Below, piece after piece: positions 1 through 7,967 of a stretch of 64,000 nt of DNA (its first letter is position 1; every line of letters begins with the position of its first letter). The notes below the pieces were generated by a model. The model was not told the DNA's origin, ran no database searches, and saw only the letters and a list, made by a program, of their open reading frames with translations. The translations under genes and the position numbers were made by a program. Source of the stretch: Algivirga pacifica (GTDB taxonomy: Bacteria; Bacteroidota; Bacteroidia; Cytophagales; Flammeovirgaceae); assembly GCF_039543525.1 (NCBI RefSeq), contig NZ_BAABJX010000022.1, positions 62,001 to 126,000 on the forward strand, given 5' to 3'.

Positions 1-398
1 AAGTGGCTCAACTGCAATACGGCACGACAGTTCAAATCCAGCATATTCTCCAATAAAGAATAGTCCATCTCCAGCAACTCTCCTCCTGTACCATATCCTG
101 CATTCAATATGGCAATACCTACCTGATATTGATTTAGATGATGTTGAAGTGCTTCTACATCCTCCTTTTTGGCAAGATCTCCTGGTAAGGTAGTCACGTT
201 TACGCCATACTGACTATTGATTTCCTGCTGAATTTGATCCAGTAACTCTTTTCTTCTTCCCGTAATCAACAAATCGAAACCAGCTTCTCCCAACTGATAG
301 GCTAGTTCTTTACCAATACCTGAGGTAGCTCCTGTAATTAGGACTAGCTCATTGTAGTTACTTTTTAATGTTGCAATACGTTTCTTTGACAGTGCCAT
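1..398 (-). CDS. Short-chain dehydrogenase/reductase, N-terminal part (runs off window)
   Basis: About 132 N-terminal residues of an SDR-family oxidoreductase; the gene continues beyond base 1. The protein starts MALSKKRIATLKSNYNELVL and reaches the Rossmann glycine motif TGATSGIGKEL near residues 23-33, then the NAG element (ILNAGYG) near residue 100. Together these mark a classical NAD(P)-dependent SDR. The catalytic Ser-Tyr-Lys segment lies outside the window, so the substrate cannot be judged. The start codon is the ATG at 398-396. It is the last gene of a minus-strand run with the GNAT, lipocalin-like and ABM genes, but the 103-bp gap makes co-transcription uncertain. Confidence 0.85.
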   Translation of the reverse strand, partial: MALSKKRIATLKSNYNELVLITGATSGIGKELAYQLGEAGFDLLITGRRKELLDQIQQEINSQYGVNVTTLPGDLAKKEDVEALQHHLNQYQVGIAILNAGYGTGGELLEMDYSLLENMLDLNCRAVLQLSH

Positions 399-501
399 AT
401 AAATTGATTGTTAGTGTTTATTTTTAAAAATTTTAAATTCTATTCTTCAAAGGATTCAGACAGATGATAGAACGTACGTATTGTAGTATAGTTTTTGGCT
501 T

Positions 502-1032
502 TCATGATAATGGTATTATTGAAGAACTCTTATAAAGCAGCACTTCCGATCCTTCCTCTCCCAGCTTAATCTTTTCAACCTGCCTCAACCCCAGCTTTTC
601 TAATAAACGCTGAGAAGCAAGATTATCTGGATTAACGATACCTTTGATGACCTTCAACCCAAAATCTTTGAATGCTTTTTCCATTAATACCTTAGAGGCT
701 TCGTAAGCGTACCCCTGCCCTTCATACTCCGGCAATAAGCCAAAGCCTATATCTACCCCCTCTACTCCTTCTCGATCGTATAATCCGGCAAAGCCTAGTT
801 TGGCTCCATCTTTTTTTCTAATAATGGTATAGTTTCCATACCCCAATCGCTCGAATTGAGGTTTCATCTTTTCAAGAATATGTTTTTGGGCAGCTTCTTC
901 TGTGTATATCTTTCGGTCTCCTATATTTTGAATCCATTTAGGAGTATTCATCAGTTGTAATACAAAAGGGGCATCCTCTTCCTTTGTTGAACGTAATACT
1001 AGTCGTTCCGTTTCTATACTATTTATCGGCAT
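502..1032 (-). CDS. GNAT-family N-acetyltransferase (RimJ/RimL type)
   Basis: A 176-residue acetyltransferase of the RimJ/RimL branch, using acetyl-CoA to acetylate an amino group of a protein or small molecule. The N-terminal IETERLVLRSTKEEDAPFV is the usual beta1 of the family. The acetyl-CoA loop reads LPEYEGQGYAYEASKVLM (about residues 99-116), a Q/R-x-x-G-x-G/A variant, and NLASQRLLEKLGLRQV (about 137-152) is the typical C-terminal helix. Length is normal for a single-domain GNAT. The substrate cannot be deduced. It lies 44 bp after the lipocalin-like gene and may share its transcript. Confidence 0.85.
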   Translation of the reverse strand: MPINSIETERLVLRSTKEEDAPFVLQLMNTPKWIQNIGDRKIYTEEAAQKHILEKMKPQFERLGYGNYTIIRKKDGAKLGFAGLYDREGVEGVDIGFGLLPEYEGQGYAYEASKVLMEKAFKDFGLKVIKGIVNPDNLASQRLLEKLGLRQVEKIKLGEEGSEVLLYKSSSIIPLS

Positions 1033-1076
1033 GTTTATATACTTTCAAAGCTGCTAAGTATACCATTTTTTAATCA

Positions 1077-1517
1077 TTAAGGCTTAATCTTTTCTACCTC
1101 TAAAATCACCGGACTTTCCAGAATATGGAATAAATAGTGCCCTTGCTCTACTTTTACCCCGATATCCATCAGCCTTGATTTTTTCGTTTCTCGATCACGA
1201 ATACCTATAATCTTATTCTGAGAATCATAAATCCAAGATACCGATTCCATATCCAGTTCTTTTGAAGGGTCTTGTACCTCTACACGAGCATTCCCTCCTT
1301 GATCAAACGTAAAAACCGCTTTAAAGAATAACATCCTAAGAAAGCTTTCCGTCATAGCTACTTGCTCTTCAGAAATCCCCTTAGGCATCAGTTCATCAGC
1401 AATAATCATTTGCTTTACTTTCCATGTTCCATGAAAATCTTCTTTCTGCTGTCCAAAAGAATTTACCCAACCCAATAAAACTATAAGGGATAAGAAGATG
1501 TATTTTTTATTTATCAT
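1077..1517 (-). CDS. Secreted lipocalin-like hypothetical protein
   Basis: A 146-residue protein with a clear signal peptide (MINKKYIFLSLIVLLGWVNS, cleavage probably after the SFG at 20-22), so it is exported. The mature part opens with DFHGTWKVKQMIIADELMP, the G-T-W-K/x-V start seen in small lipocalin-like beta-barrel proteins of Bacteroidota, followed by alternating strands (FTFDQGGNARVEV, SVSWIYDSQNKIIGIRD). No catalytic motif is visible. It sits 30 bp after the ABM monooxygenase gene, probably in the same transcript. The lipocalin assignment rests on the start motif and beta pattern only. Confidence 0.7.
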   Translation of the reverse strand: MINKKYIFLSLIVLLGWVNSFGQQKEDFHGTWKVKQMIIADELMPKGISEEQVAMTESFLRMLFFKAVFTFDQGGNARVEVQDPSKELDMESVSWIYDSQNKIIGIRDRETKKSRLMDIGVKVEQGHYLFHILESPVILEVEKIKP

Positions 1518-1547
1518 GATGTTATTTCTTAGTACATGTAGTATTAT

Positions 1548-1850
1548 TCAATTTTTATTCTCAAAGACAACCTCAAAATGCTCCACCACCGGAAATGGAT
1601 CATAATAATGATGCAATAACCTCTTCCACTCCTGATAAGCTTCCGATTCCCTAAAACCTACCGTGTGGTCTTCCAAGGTTTCCCATTGTACTAGCAAAGC
1701 ATATTTATGGTCATCTTCCAGGCAACGTTGCAATTGATGGTTTTTATACCCTTTGATAGAAGCTATATATTGACCGGCCAGCGCAAAATCTTTCTCGAAC
1801 TGAGTGGTCATTCCTGGTTTTACACGAAGAAGGGCTATTTCTTGAATCAT
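1548..1850 (-). CDS. Antibiotic biosynthesis monooxygenase (ABM) domain protein
   Basis: A 100-residue single-domain protein of the dimeric alpha/beta-barrel ABM family. Typical elements are the first strand IALLRVKPGMTTQFEKDF, the middle segment CLEDDHKYALLVQWETLEDH with its strand-loop-W pattern, and the end helix and strand FRESEAYQEWKRLL...VVEHFEVV. Members range from quinone or haem monooxygenases to stress proteins; the sequence does not decide the substrate. It is the first gene of the minus-strand run and diverges from fumarylacetoacetase across a 443-bp intergenic region. Confidence 0.8.
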   Translation of the reverse strand: MIQEIALLRVKPGMTTQFEKDFALAGQYIASIKGYKNHQLQRCLEDDHKYALLVQWETLEDHTVGFRESEAYQEWKRLLHHYYDPFPVVEHFEVVFENKN

Positions 1851-2293
1851 AGATGAAATAAAAAAATGGACTTGCTGTTATAGCAAGGAATAGTATTTAT
1901 TGGATGTATAATATTACATAAAAAAGAAAATAGAAGAGGTGTTATTTCACAATAATATTCGACACAGGGCGGTGTCCTGTGCTAATACTAATAGCTTTGC
2001 TCCATTCTTATACTCTCCAATCATATCCCTCTTTATACCATTTCTATCTAAAATATTTAATATCTTTTCGAAGGTCCATTTGGATCTATAAGAGTTTGCT
2101 TGGAATACTGATTTAGATAGAGAAAATTTCTATAACCTGTTCAAATCAAGTCAGATTTGAAGATAATAGTGGCTCTATTTGATGAAAATATGGATTGATT
2201 TGAACAGTGATTAGAGGAATTTTCTGTCTGAATCAGTATTCCAAACAAGCTCTAAGCCTATAAACTATACACCACACTAAAAACAGATATACG
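1851..2293. other. Divergent intergenic region with small hairpin and foldback element
   Basis: The 443 bp between the diverging ABM and fumarylacetoacetase genes hold no credible gene. A small hairpin lies at 1961-1982 (CACAGG/CCTGTG). The foldback element described separately fills 2091-2253 and ends 40 bp before the fumarylacetoacetase start. I see no good TAnnTTTG promoter box here. Confidence 0.6.
2091..2253. repeat. Foldback (MITE-like) element, copy 1
   Basis: A 163-bp element with long terminal inverted repeats. The left end reads AGAGTTTGCTTGGAATACTG; the reverse complement of the right end reads AGAGCTTGTTTGGAATACTG. Complementarity continues inward through GAAAATTTC/GGAATTTTC and a perfect GTTCAAATCAA/TTGATTTGAAC, so almost the whole element can fold as one hairpin with arms of about 60 bp. 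It is clearly homologous along its length to the copy at 13300-13474. No open reading frame or convincing target-site duplication is visible. It lies directly upstream of fumarylacetoacetase. Confidence 0.8.
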
Positions 2294-3556
2294 ATGATAG
2301 AACCACAACTAACCAATCGACCTTCCTGGGTGAATGTCTCTAAAAACTCCGACTTCACACTTTACAACCTTCCTTATGGTATTTTTAAAACCGCCAAACG
2401 CTCTCCTAGAGTTGGTGTTGCAATAGGAGAAGAGATTCTCGATCTGACAGCAGTCGCCGCATTAGGATATATGGATGACTTGGGAATGGATGTCACCGTT
2501 TTTGATCGCCCTAAGCTTAATGACTTTATTGCCCTAGGCAAGCCTATATGGACAAAGGTTAGAGCCAGGATAAAAGAACTTCTTACAGAGGGTAGTGATC
2601 TATATAAACATGCGGATAAGGTATTGGTCGCTCAAGTGACGGCAGATATGTTACTTCCTGTAGAAGTGAAAAACTACACGGACTTTTATTCCTCTCAAGA
2701 GCATGCCACCAACGTAGGCATTATGTTCAGAAGTAAAGAGAATGCTCTAATGCCAAACTGGAAGCACTTACCTGTAGGGTATCACGGACGCGCTTCTTCT
2801 ATCGTAGTTTCTGGAACGAATATTCATCGTCCGAAGGGGCAGATGATGCCACCTAATGCCGAAACACCTGTCTTTGGTCCGTCTCAGCGTATGGACTTTG
2901 AACTAGAGATGGCCTTTATCACAGGGCGTGCGACTGATTTGGGCGATTCTGTCACTACTGCTGATGCAGAAGAACATATCTTTGGTATGGTTGTCTTCAA
3001 TGATTGGTCAGCACGAGATATACAAAAATGGGAGTATGTTCCTTTGGGACCTTTTTTGGGCAAAAACTTCGGATCATCCGTCTCTCCTTGGATTGTTACG
3101 ATGGATGCGCTAGAACCTTTCCGGGTAGCAGGGCCTTCACAAGATCCTAAAGTACTTCCTTATCTTCAGTATGAAGGGGACAAAGCCTTTAATATCAATC
3201 TAGAGGTCGCTCTATTACCAGAAAAATGTCAAAAAGAAACGATCATTAGTCGTTCCAATTTCAAATACTTGTACTGGAATATGGCACAGCAACTGGCACA
3301 TCATACCATTAATGGTTGTAATATTGAGGTGGGTGATATGTATGCTTCAGGTACCATCTCCGGCAAGTCTGAAGATTCTTATGGCTCTATGCTAGAGTTA
3401 TCTTGGGCAGGACAAAAGACCATTTTGCTAGAAGAAGGAGGAGAACGAAAGTTTCTGGAAGATGGTGATACGGTCATTATGAGAGGCTATTGTATCAAGG
3501 ACGGAATACGTGTCGGCTTTGGAGAAGTAAGGTCTAAATTACTTCCAGCGAAATAA
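2294..3556 (+). CDS. fahA: Fumarylacetoacetase
   Basis: A 420-residue enzyme hydrolysing fumarylacetoacetate to fumarate and acetoacetate, the last step of tyrosine/homogentisate breakdown. Length and layout match the mammalian-type enzyme: an SH3-like N-terminal domain (about 1-125) and the FAH catalytic domain (about 126-415). The metal and catalytic residues line up with the known ones at a constant offset: Asp130 and His137 (YTDFYSSQEHATN), Glu203 and Glu205 (DFELEMAF), Asp237 (FNDWSARD). The rest of the tyrosine pathway is not in the window, so the gene stands alone. A GC-rich hairpin follows the stop codon. Confidence 0.96.
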   Translation: MIEPQLTNRPSWVNVSKNSDFTLYNLPYGIFKTAKRSPRVGVAIGEEILDLTAVAALGYMDDLGMDVTVFDRPKLNDFIALGKPIWTKVRARIKELLTEGSDLYKHADKVLVAQVTADMLLPVEVKNYTDFYSSQEHATNVGIMFRSKENALMPNWKHLPVGYHGRASSIVVSGTNIHRPKGQMMPPNAETPVFGPSQRMDFELEMAFITGRATDLGDSVTTADAEEHIFGMVVFNDWSARDIQKWEYVPLGPFLGKNFGSSVSPWIVTMDALEPFRVAGPSQDPKVLPYLQYEGDKAFNINLEVALLPEKCQKETIISRSNFKYLYWNMAQQLAHHTINGCNIEVGDMYASGTISGKSEDSYGSMLELSWAGQKTILLEEGGERKFLEDGDTVIMRGYCIKDGIRVGFGEVRSKLLPAK

Positions 3557-3563
3557 ATGTAGG

Positions 3564-3582
3564 CCCTCGCATGATGCGAGGG
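3564..3582 (+). terminator. Terminator-like hairpin after fahA
   Basis: Perfect 8-bp stem CCCTCGCA/TGCGAGGG with a 3-nt loop, starting 8 bp after the fahA stop. The tail is only moderately T-rich, so termination may be incomplete before corA. Confidence 0.55.
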
Positions 3583-3643
3583 TTCTATCTCAACAAGCTT
3601 GAACAACTAAACATCATGAACGAACAGCGTTCAATTAAACAGT

Positions 3644-4696
3644 ATGAACACAACATCTAGTAAAATAGGGTTACCTCCAGGTACGCTAGTGCATGTAGGT
3701 ACACAATGGAGCGATGAGGTAAAAATCTCCGTAACCGATTATACCCCTACCACAATTGAAGAGTATCAGGTCAATACGATAGAGGAGGTCTTCCAATTAA
3801 AGGAGCATACTTCTGTCAGTTGGATCAATATCGATGGATTACATGATACAGCATTGATCACTAAGCTTAGTGAACACTTTGAGCTGGATACCCTGATGAT
3901 GGAAGATATTATCAATACCCAGCACCGCCCTAAGTCCGAAGGGTTCGAGGATCATGAGTTTATTACGCTTAAAATGTTGGGGTTGACTGCTGATGGAAAA
4001 AGTATTGTGGAAGAACAACTCAGCATTATACTAGGAAAAAACTGGGTTATTTCCTTACAGGAAAAAGAAGGGGATATCTTTCACGAATTCAGGGTAAGGG
4101 TAAAAGATGGGAAAGCCAAGGCTCGAAAAAAAGGGCCTGATTATCTTTTCTATCGACTTATTGATATGGTTGTAGATAATTATTACCATGTGACGGAGCA
4201 CTTTGGTGATACCATTGAAGCAATGGAGGAATCCATCATTGCTCATCCAGACCGCAGGGCATTAATTGATATACAGCAACTCAATAAAAAGGCTAGTCAG
4301 TTTAGAAAAGCAATTTCTCCCCTACGTGAAGCTATTCTCAACTTACAAAAAAATGAAAGTGAGTTGCTCTCGGAAGATACACTGCGTTACATCAAAGACT
4401 TGATGGAACATGTGGTCTACATTAATGAGTTAATTGACCATCAGAAAGAGATGATTGGTAACTTGATGGATTTGTACCATTCAGGGGTAAGCTATAAGAT
4501 GAACCAGATTATGCAATTGTTGACCCTGGTCTCTACGATCTTTATTCCACTTACATTTATTGCGGGGATCTATGGGATGAACTTTGCTTATATGCCAGAG
4601 TTACAATGGCATTGGGGGTATTTCGGGGTATGGGGATTGATGATTGCTGTTGCTATTGTGATGGTCTTCTACTTTAAGAAGAAAAAGTGGTTATAA
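3644..4696 (+). CDS. corA: Magnesium/cobalt transporter CorA
   Basis: A 350-residue inner-membrane divalent-cation channel. The large N-terminal cytoplasmic domain and long stalk helix (about 1-285) precede two C-terminal membrane helices. The family signature GMN is at residues 311-313 (IYGMNFAYMPEL), with the MPEL loop that follows it in most CorA proteins, and the protein ends in the usual basic tail KKKKWL. Length is normal. It lies 87 bp after fahA on the same strand, with a hairpin between, so it may be read independently. Confidence 0.95.
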   Translation: MNTTSSKIGLPPGTLVHVGTQWSDEVKISVTDYTPTTIEEYQVNTIEEVFQLKEHTSVSWINIDGLHDTALITKLSEHFELDTLMMEDIINTQHRPKSEGFEDHEFITLKMLGLTADGKSIVEEQLSIILGKNWVISLQEKEGDIFHEFRVRVKDGKAKARKKGPDYLFYRLIDMVVDNYYHVTEHFGDTIEAMEESIIAHPDRRALIDIQQLNKKASQFRKAISPLREAILNLQKNESELLSEDTLRYIKDLMEHVVYINELIDHQKEMIGNLMDLYHSGVSYKMNQIMQLLTLVSTIFIPLTFIAGIYGMNFAYMPELQWHWGYFGVWGLMIAVAIVMVFYFKKKKWL

Positions 4697-4950
4697 AAGG
4701 GTGCCCCTTGTGGGTACTGCGGCCATAAGCATGTCACTTACGTGATAGATGAAGGATGAAGGAAGGGCGTCCCTTGTCATCTCCCCGACAAGGTAAATTC
4801 TATTATTCGATCAACCAATCAATACTATTCCACGTATTCATATATTAAGGTTGAATAAATAATCCTTATACTGCTCACTAGCTCTGTTCGGCCTAATTAA
4901 TGAATACTACTCAACAAACGGCATAACTAATACCACACCACCCCTTCCCT
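4697..4950. repeat. Intergenic region with REP-like and heptamer repeat remnants
   Basis: Contains GGGTGCCCCTTGTGGG (4699-4714), which resembles one arm of the palindrome at 9150-9171. Two tandem ATGAAGG heptamers lie at 4749-4762, followed by GGGCGTCCCTTGTC and a perfect 7-bp hairpin CCTTGTC/GACAAGG (4772-4793). The remaining bases up to 4950 show no gene or clear signal. Confidence 0.45.
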
Positions 4951-5634
4951 ATGGCTTACAACATACATACTCCCTCTAAAAGAACACTGTGGGCTCTTAA
5001 ATACTTATTAAAGCCTTTACTACTTTTCTTGCTCCCTATCTATTTATTGATCAGAGGAAGTGTCTTTTTATATCAATACTATGAATGGAATACTTGGATT
5101 GCCTTAGGCTTGACCTATATTATATCCTTATTTCTTTGTCTGTACTATACCTCTTTTCTATATAGAAAAGTTCTTCGCAGGCAATATATCAGTATGAGGG
5201 AGTTTAAGATCACCTTCTTTATCATGACAGGACTTACGCTCTTTTATTGTGGTGCCTCACTCATTACCCTTCCTATCAAAAACCATAAAGTATCAGAAAT
5301 TAGAAAAGAATATACCAGCCTACATCCTTTTCTTCGCTTAGGGGTAAGAACATTATTATGGATTGATCGTGATCTACTCATCACTGATGCGGAACGCGCT
5401 CCTGAAGATTACAGAAAAATGGGGCTTCCTTCCAAAAAAAGATCATTGCACTATACTCAAAGCACAGGCTATGTACACGCCATGGATATACGTGTCAGTG
5501 ACCGTTGGTGGATACGCAATCGTTTAGTACAGCTTTACTTTTGGACTTTAGGGTTTAATGCTGTACGGCACGGGGGTACGGGAGATCATTTGCATATTTC
5601 CCTTTCATTGGCAGAAAGGCCGGAAGCATGGTAG
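4951..5634 (+). CDS. Unknown membrane protein with a possible LAS-peptidase-like C-terminus
   Basis: A 227-residue protein I do not recognise as a named family. Three hydrophobic segments occupy about residues 15-45, 50-75 and 88-108. The C-terminal half is soluble and contains YVHAMDIRVSD (about 174-184) and later GDHLHISL near 213. His-x3-Asp followed by His-x-His recalls the zinc ligands of LAS/M15-type peptidases (SxHxxGxAxD...HxH), but the surrounding pattern is degenerate, so a peptidase role is only an inference. The stop codon lies at the edge of a heptamer-built inverted repeat shared with the convergent oligopeptidase gene. Confidence 0.75.
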   Translation: MAYNIHTPSKRTLWALKYLLKPLLLFLLPIYLLIRGSVFLYQYYEWNTWIALGLTYIISLFLCLYYTSFLYRKVLRRQYISMREFKITFFIMTGLTLFYCGASLITLPIKNHKVSEIRKEYTSLHPFLRLGVRTLLWIDRDLLITDAERAPEDYRKMGLPSKKRSLHYTQSTGYVHAMDIRVSDRWWIRNRLVQLYFWTLGFNAVRHGGTGDHLHISLSLAERPEAW

Positions 5635-5699
5635 TTAGGAGTTAGGAGTTCTTTAAAAAAACTTAGTACTTATAACTTCTAACTCCCAACTCCTAACTA
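5632..5699. repeat. Heptamer-built inverted repeat between convergent genes
   Basis: The left arm is built from AGTTAGG units (5632-5650). The right arm (5674-5699) is built from CTAACTC/CCAACTC units and pairs with it almost completely across an A-rich loop. It sits exactly between two convergent stop codons and could terminate transcription in both directions. Confidence 0.65.
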
Positions 5700-5700
5700 T

Positions 5701-7785
5701 TTATTCCATACCAAGTATCATTAGGATAAAGGCAAACTCAAACGCGATTTCTCTTAGCGTTTCAAATCGTCCTGAAGCACCTCCGTGACCAGCACTCATA
5801 TTGGTTTTCAATAACAATAGGTTATTGTCTGTTTTCAGTTCTCTTAACTTGGCAACCCATTTAGTAGGCTCCCAATACTGTACTTGAGAGTCGTGAAGGC
5901 CAGAAGTAACCAATAAGTTAGGGTAATTCTGTGCCTTTACCTGATCGTATGGAGAATAAGACTTCATATAGAAGTAGTAAGCCGGATCATTGGGGTTGCC
6001 CCATTCCTCGTACTCTCCTACTGTTAGCGGGATACTTTCATCCAGCATCGTAGTCACTACATCCACAAAAGGAACATCTGCCACTACTGCCTTGTATAAC
6101 TCTGGACGCATATTTATCACTGCTCCTACCAATAACCCTCCTGCACTTCCGCCATTGGCTACTATACGGTCCGGACTACTATATCCTTCTGCTATTAAGT
6201 GCTCCGTACAAGCAATAAAGTCTGTAAAGGTGTTTTGCTTATGCAATAGTTTTCCATCCTCATACCAAGGTCTTCCCATCTCTTCTCCTCCTCGGACATG
6301 AGCAATAGCAAACACAAATCCCCTATCCAACAAACTCAAACGAACGACACTAAAGTAAGGATCATAAGAATATCCATAAGAACCATAAGCAGTCAAGTAC
6401 ATCGGTGCATGCCCATGTTTTTCAAACCCTTTCTTATAAACCAAAGAAATCGGAATCTGTGTGCCATCTGCTGCTGTCGCGTGAATGCGTTCGGCTTGAT
6501 AATCCTCTGAGGAAAATCCACCTAATACGGGCTGTTGCTTCAATAATTCTTTATGGCGACTTCCCATATGGTAATCAAATGTCGAACGAGGTGTCGTCAA
6601 GGAATTATACCCATAACGAAGAATCTTCGTATCAAAATCATAGTTCACACTGATCCATGCAGAATACGTTGCTTCTCCAAAATCAAGATAATGCTCTTCT
6701 CCATCCGACCAATGTTTGATACGAAGATGCGTTAGTCCCCCAATACGCTCTTCCAATACCATGTAATCCTTGAACACCTCTATCCCTTCTAACAAAACGT
6801 CTCCTCTGTGGGCGATCACCTCTGTCCAGTCCTCTTTTTCGGTAGCATGTATAGGAGCTTCCATCAAACGGAAGTTGGTCGCCTGCCAGTTCGTCAATAT
6901 ATAGAACTTATCTTCAAAGTGCTCTACCTGATACTCATGCTTCTCCTCCCTCGGCAAAAATACCTTTAGTTCCTGAGCTGGAGTCTCCGCTTCCACATAG
7001 TGAATTTCACTAGAAGTGGTAGATCCTGAATTAATAAAAATATATCGACGGGATTTTGTACGATGGATTTGAAGGGTAAACTTCTCGTCAGTCTCTTCAA
7101 AAAGAAGTTGGTCCTCTTGCTGCTCAGTGTCCAATTGGTGTTTCCACACTTTGTTGGGACGCAAGGTTTCTTTATCCTGTGTCGTATACAATAAGGTCTT
7201 ATTATCAGCTGCCCAGCAACAGTTTCCTACTGTCTCCTTTAGGGTATTCCCTATTGGCTGACCTGTTTTTAGATCTTTAACCTTGATTTCGTAAATTCTT
7301 CTTCCTACAGTGTCAACAGCGAAAGCCAGTAATTGATTATCATCGCTGATCACCATAGCACCTACCGCAAAGTACTCATATCCTTCCGCCTCTTTATTCG
7401 CATCCAGCAATACCTCTTCTGGAGCTGTAAGACTTTCTTTTTTACGGCAATACACTGGGTATTCTTTACCTTCCTCATAACGAGTATAATACCAGTATCC
7501 ATTTCTACGATAAGGAACCGACTCATCATCTTCCTTAATTCTAGATCGCATTTCTGAGAAGAGGGTCTCTTCCAATGCCTTAGAGGGCTCCATCATGGAC
7601 GCGGTGTAAGCATTTTCTTCCTCCAGGTAATCAATTACCTCTTGGTTTTCTCGCTCTCGCATCCAATAATAAGGGTCAATACGAACATCCCCATGTTTTT
7701 CAAGCGTATAGGTCTTTTTGGTCGCTAATGGCGGATTAATTACTTGCATTCGGTGTTGATCGTTTGGTAAATATTGTCGTGACAT
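5701..7785 (-). CDS. ptrB: Oligopeptidase B (S9A family serine peptidase)
   Basis: A 694-residue prolyl-oligopeptidase-family enzyme that cleaves short peptides after basic residues. The N-terminal part (about 20-410) is the seven-bladed propeller, opening with IDPYYWMRERENQEVIDYLE as in protease II. The C-terminal alpha/beta-hydrolase domain has the nucleophile motif GGSAGG, the acid in GLHDSQVQYWEP and the histidine in MSAGHGGASGRF. Length is normal, and no signal peptide is seen, so it is probably cytoplasmic. The Met starting MSRQYLPNDQ gives a short N-terminal extension; the next Met (MQVINPPLA) is also possible. A perfect hairpin separates it from the upstream DUF3078 gene. Confidence 0.92.
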   Translation of the reverse strand: MSRQYLPNDQHRMQVINPPLATKKTYTLEKHGDVRIDPYYWMRERENQEVIDYLEEENAYTASMMEPSKALEETLFSEMRSRIKEDDESVPYRRNGYWYYTRYEEGKEYPVYCRKKESLTAPEEVLLDANKEAEGYEYFAVGAMVISDDNQLLAFAVDTVGRRIYEIKVKDLKTGQPIGNTLKETVGNCCWAADNKTLLYTTQDKETLRPNKVWKHQLDTEQQEDQLLFEETDEKFTLQIHRTKSRRYIFINSGSTTSSEIHYVEAETPAQELKVFLPREEKHEYQVEHFEDKFYILTNWQATNFRLMEAPIHATEKEDWTEVIAHRGDVLLEGIEVFKDYMVLEERIGGLTHLRIKHWSDGEEHYLDFGEATYSAWISVNYDFDTKILRYGYNSLTTPRSTFDYHMGSRHKELLKQQPVLGGFSSEDYQAERIHATAADGTQIPISLVYKKGFEKHGHAPMYLTAYGSYGYSYDPYFSVVRLSLLDRGFVFAIAHVRGGEEMGRPWYEDGKLLHKQNTFTDFIACTEHLIAEGYSSPDRIVANGGSAGGLLVGAVINMRPELYKAVVADVPFVDVVTTMLDESIPLTVGEYEEWGNPNDPAYYFYMKSYSPYDQVKAQNYPNLLVTSGLHDSQVQYWEPTKWVAKLRELKTDNNLLLLKTNMSAGHGGASGRFETLREIAFEFAFILMILGME

Positions 7786-7804
7786 TCATGCTTAAAACTA
7801 AGAA

Positions 7805-7828
7805 CCGGAAACTTATCAAAGTTTCCGG
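7805..7828 (-). terminator. Hairpin between DUF3078 gene and ptrB
   Basis: Perfect 10-bp stem CCGGAAACTT/AAGTTTCCGG with a 4-nt loop, 20 bp before the ptrB start on the minus strand. It is followed by TTCTTAGTTTT, a weak U-tract, so it may terminate the DUF3078 transcript or act as a leader hairpin of ptrB. Confidence 0.55.
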
Positions 7829-7908
7829 CTCTGCTAAGAGATTCAAAAATAAGGATCTCCCGTATTAGAAGACTACACTAATAAGAAAAAATATTATTCT
7901 GTCCTATC

Positions 7909-7934
7909 AGAGCTTTTTTGGAATACTGATTCAG
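7909..7934. repeat. Solo end of the foldback element
   Basis: Bases 7909-7934 match the terminal inverted repeat of the foldback elements (AGAGCTTTTTTGGAATACTG and then ATTCAG). The rest of the element is absent, so this is a truncated or decayed copy. It lies between the DUF3078 and ptrB genes. Confidence 0.65.
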
Positions 7935-7967
7935 CAATAGTATCCATCTTCCTTTCTTATAGTATAA

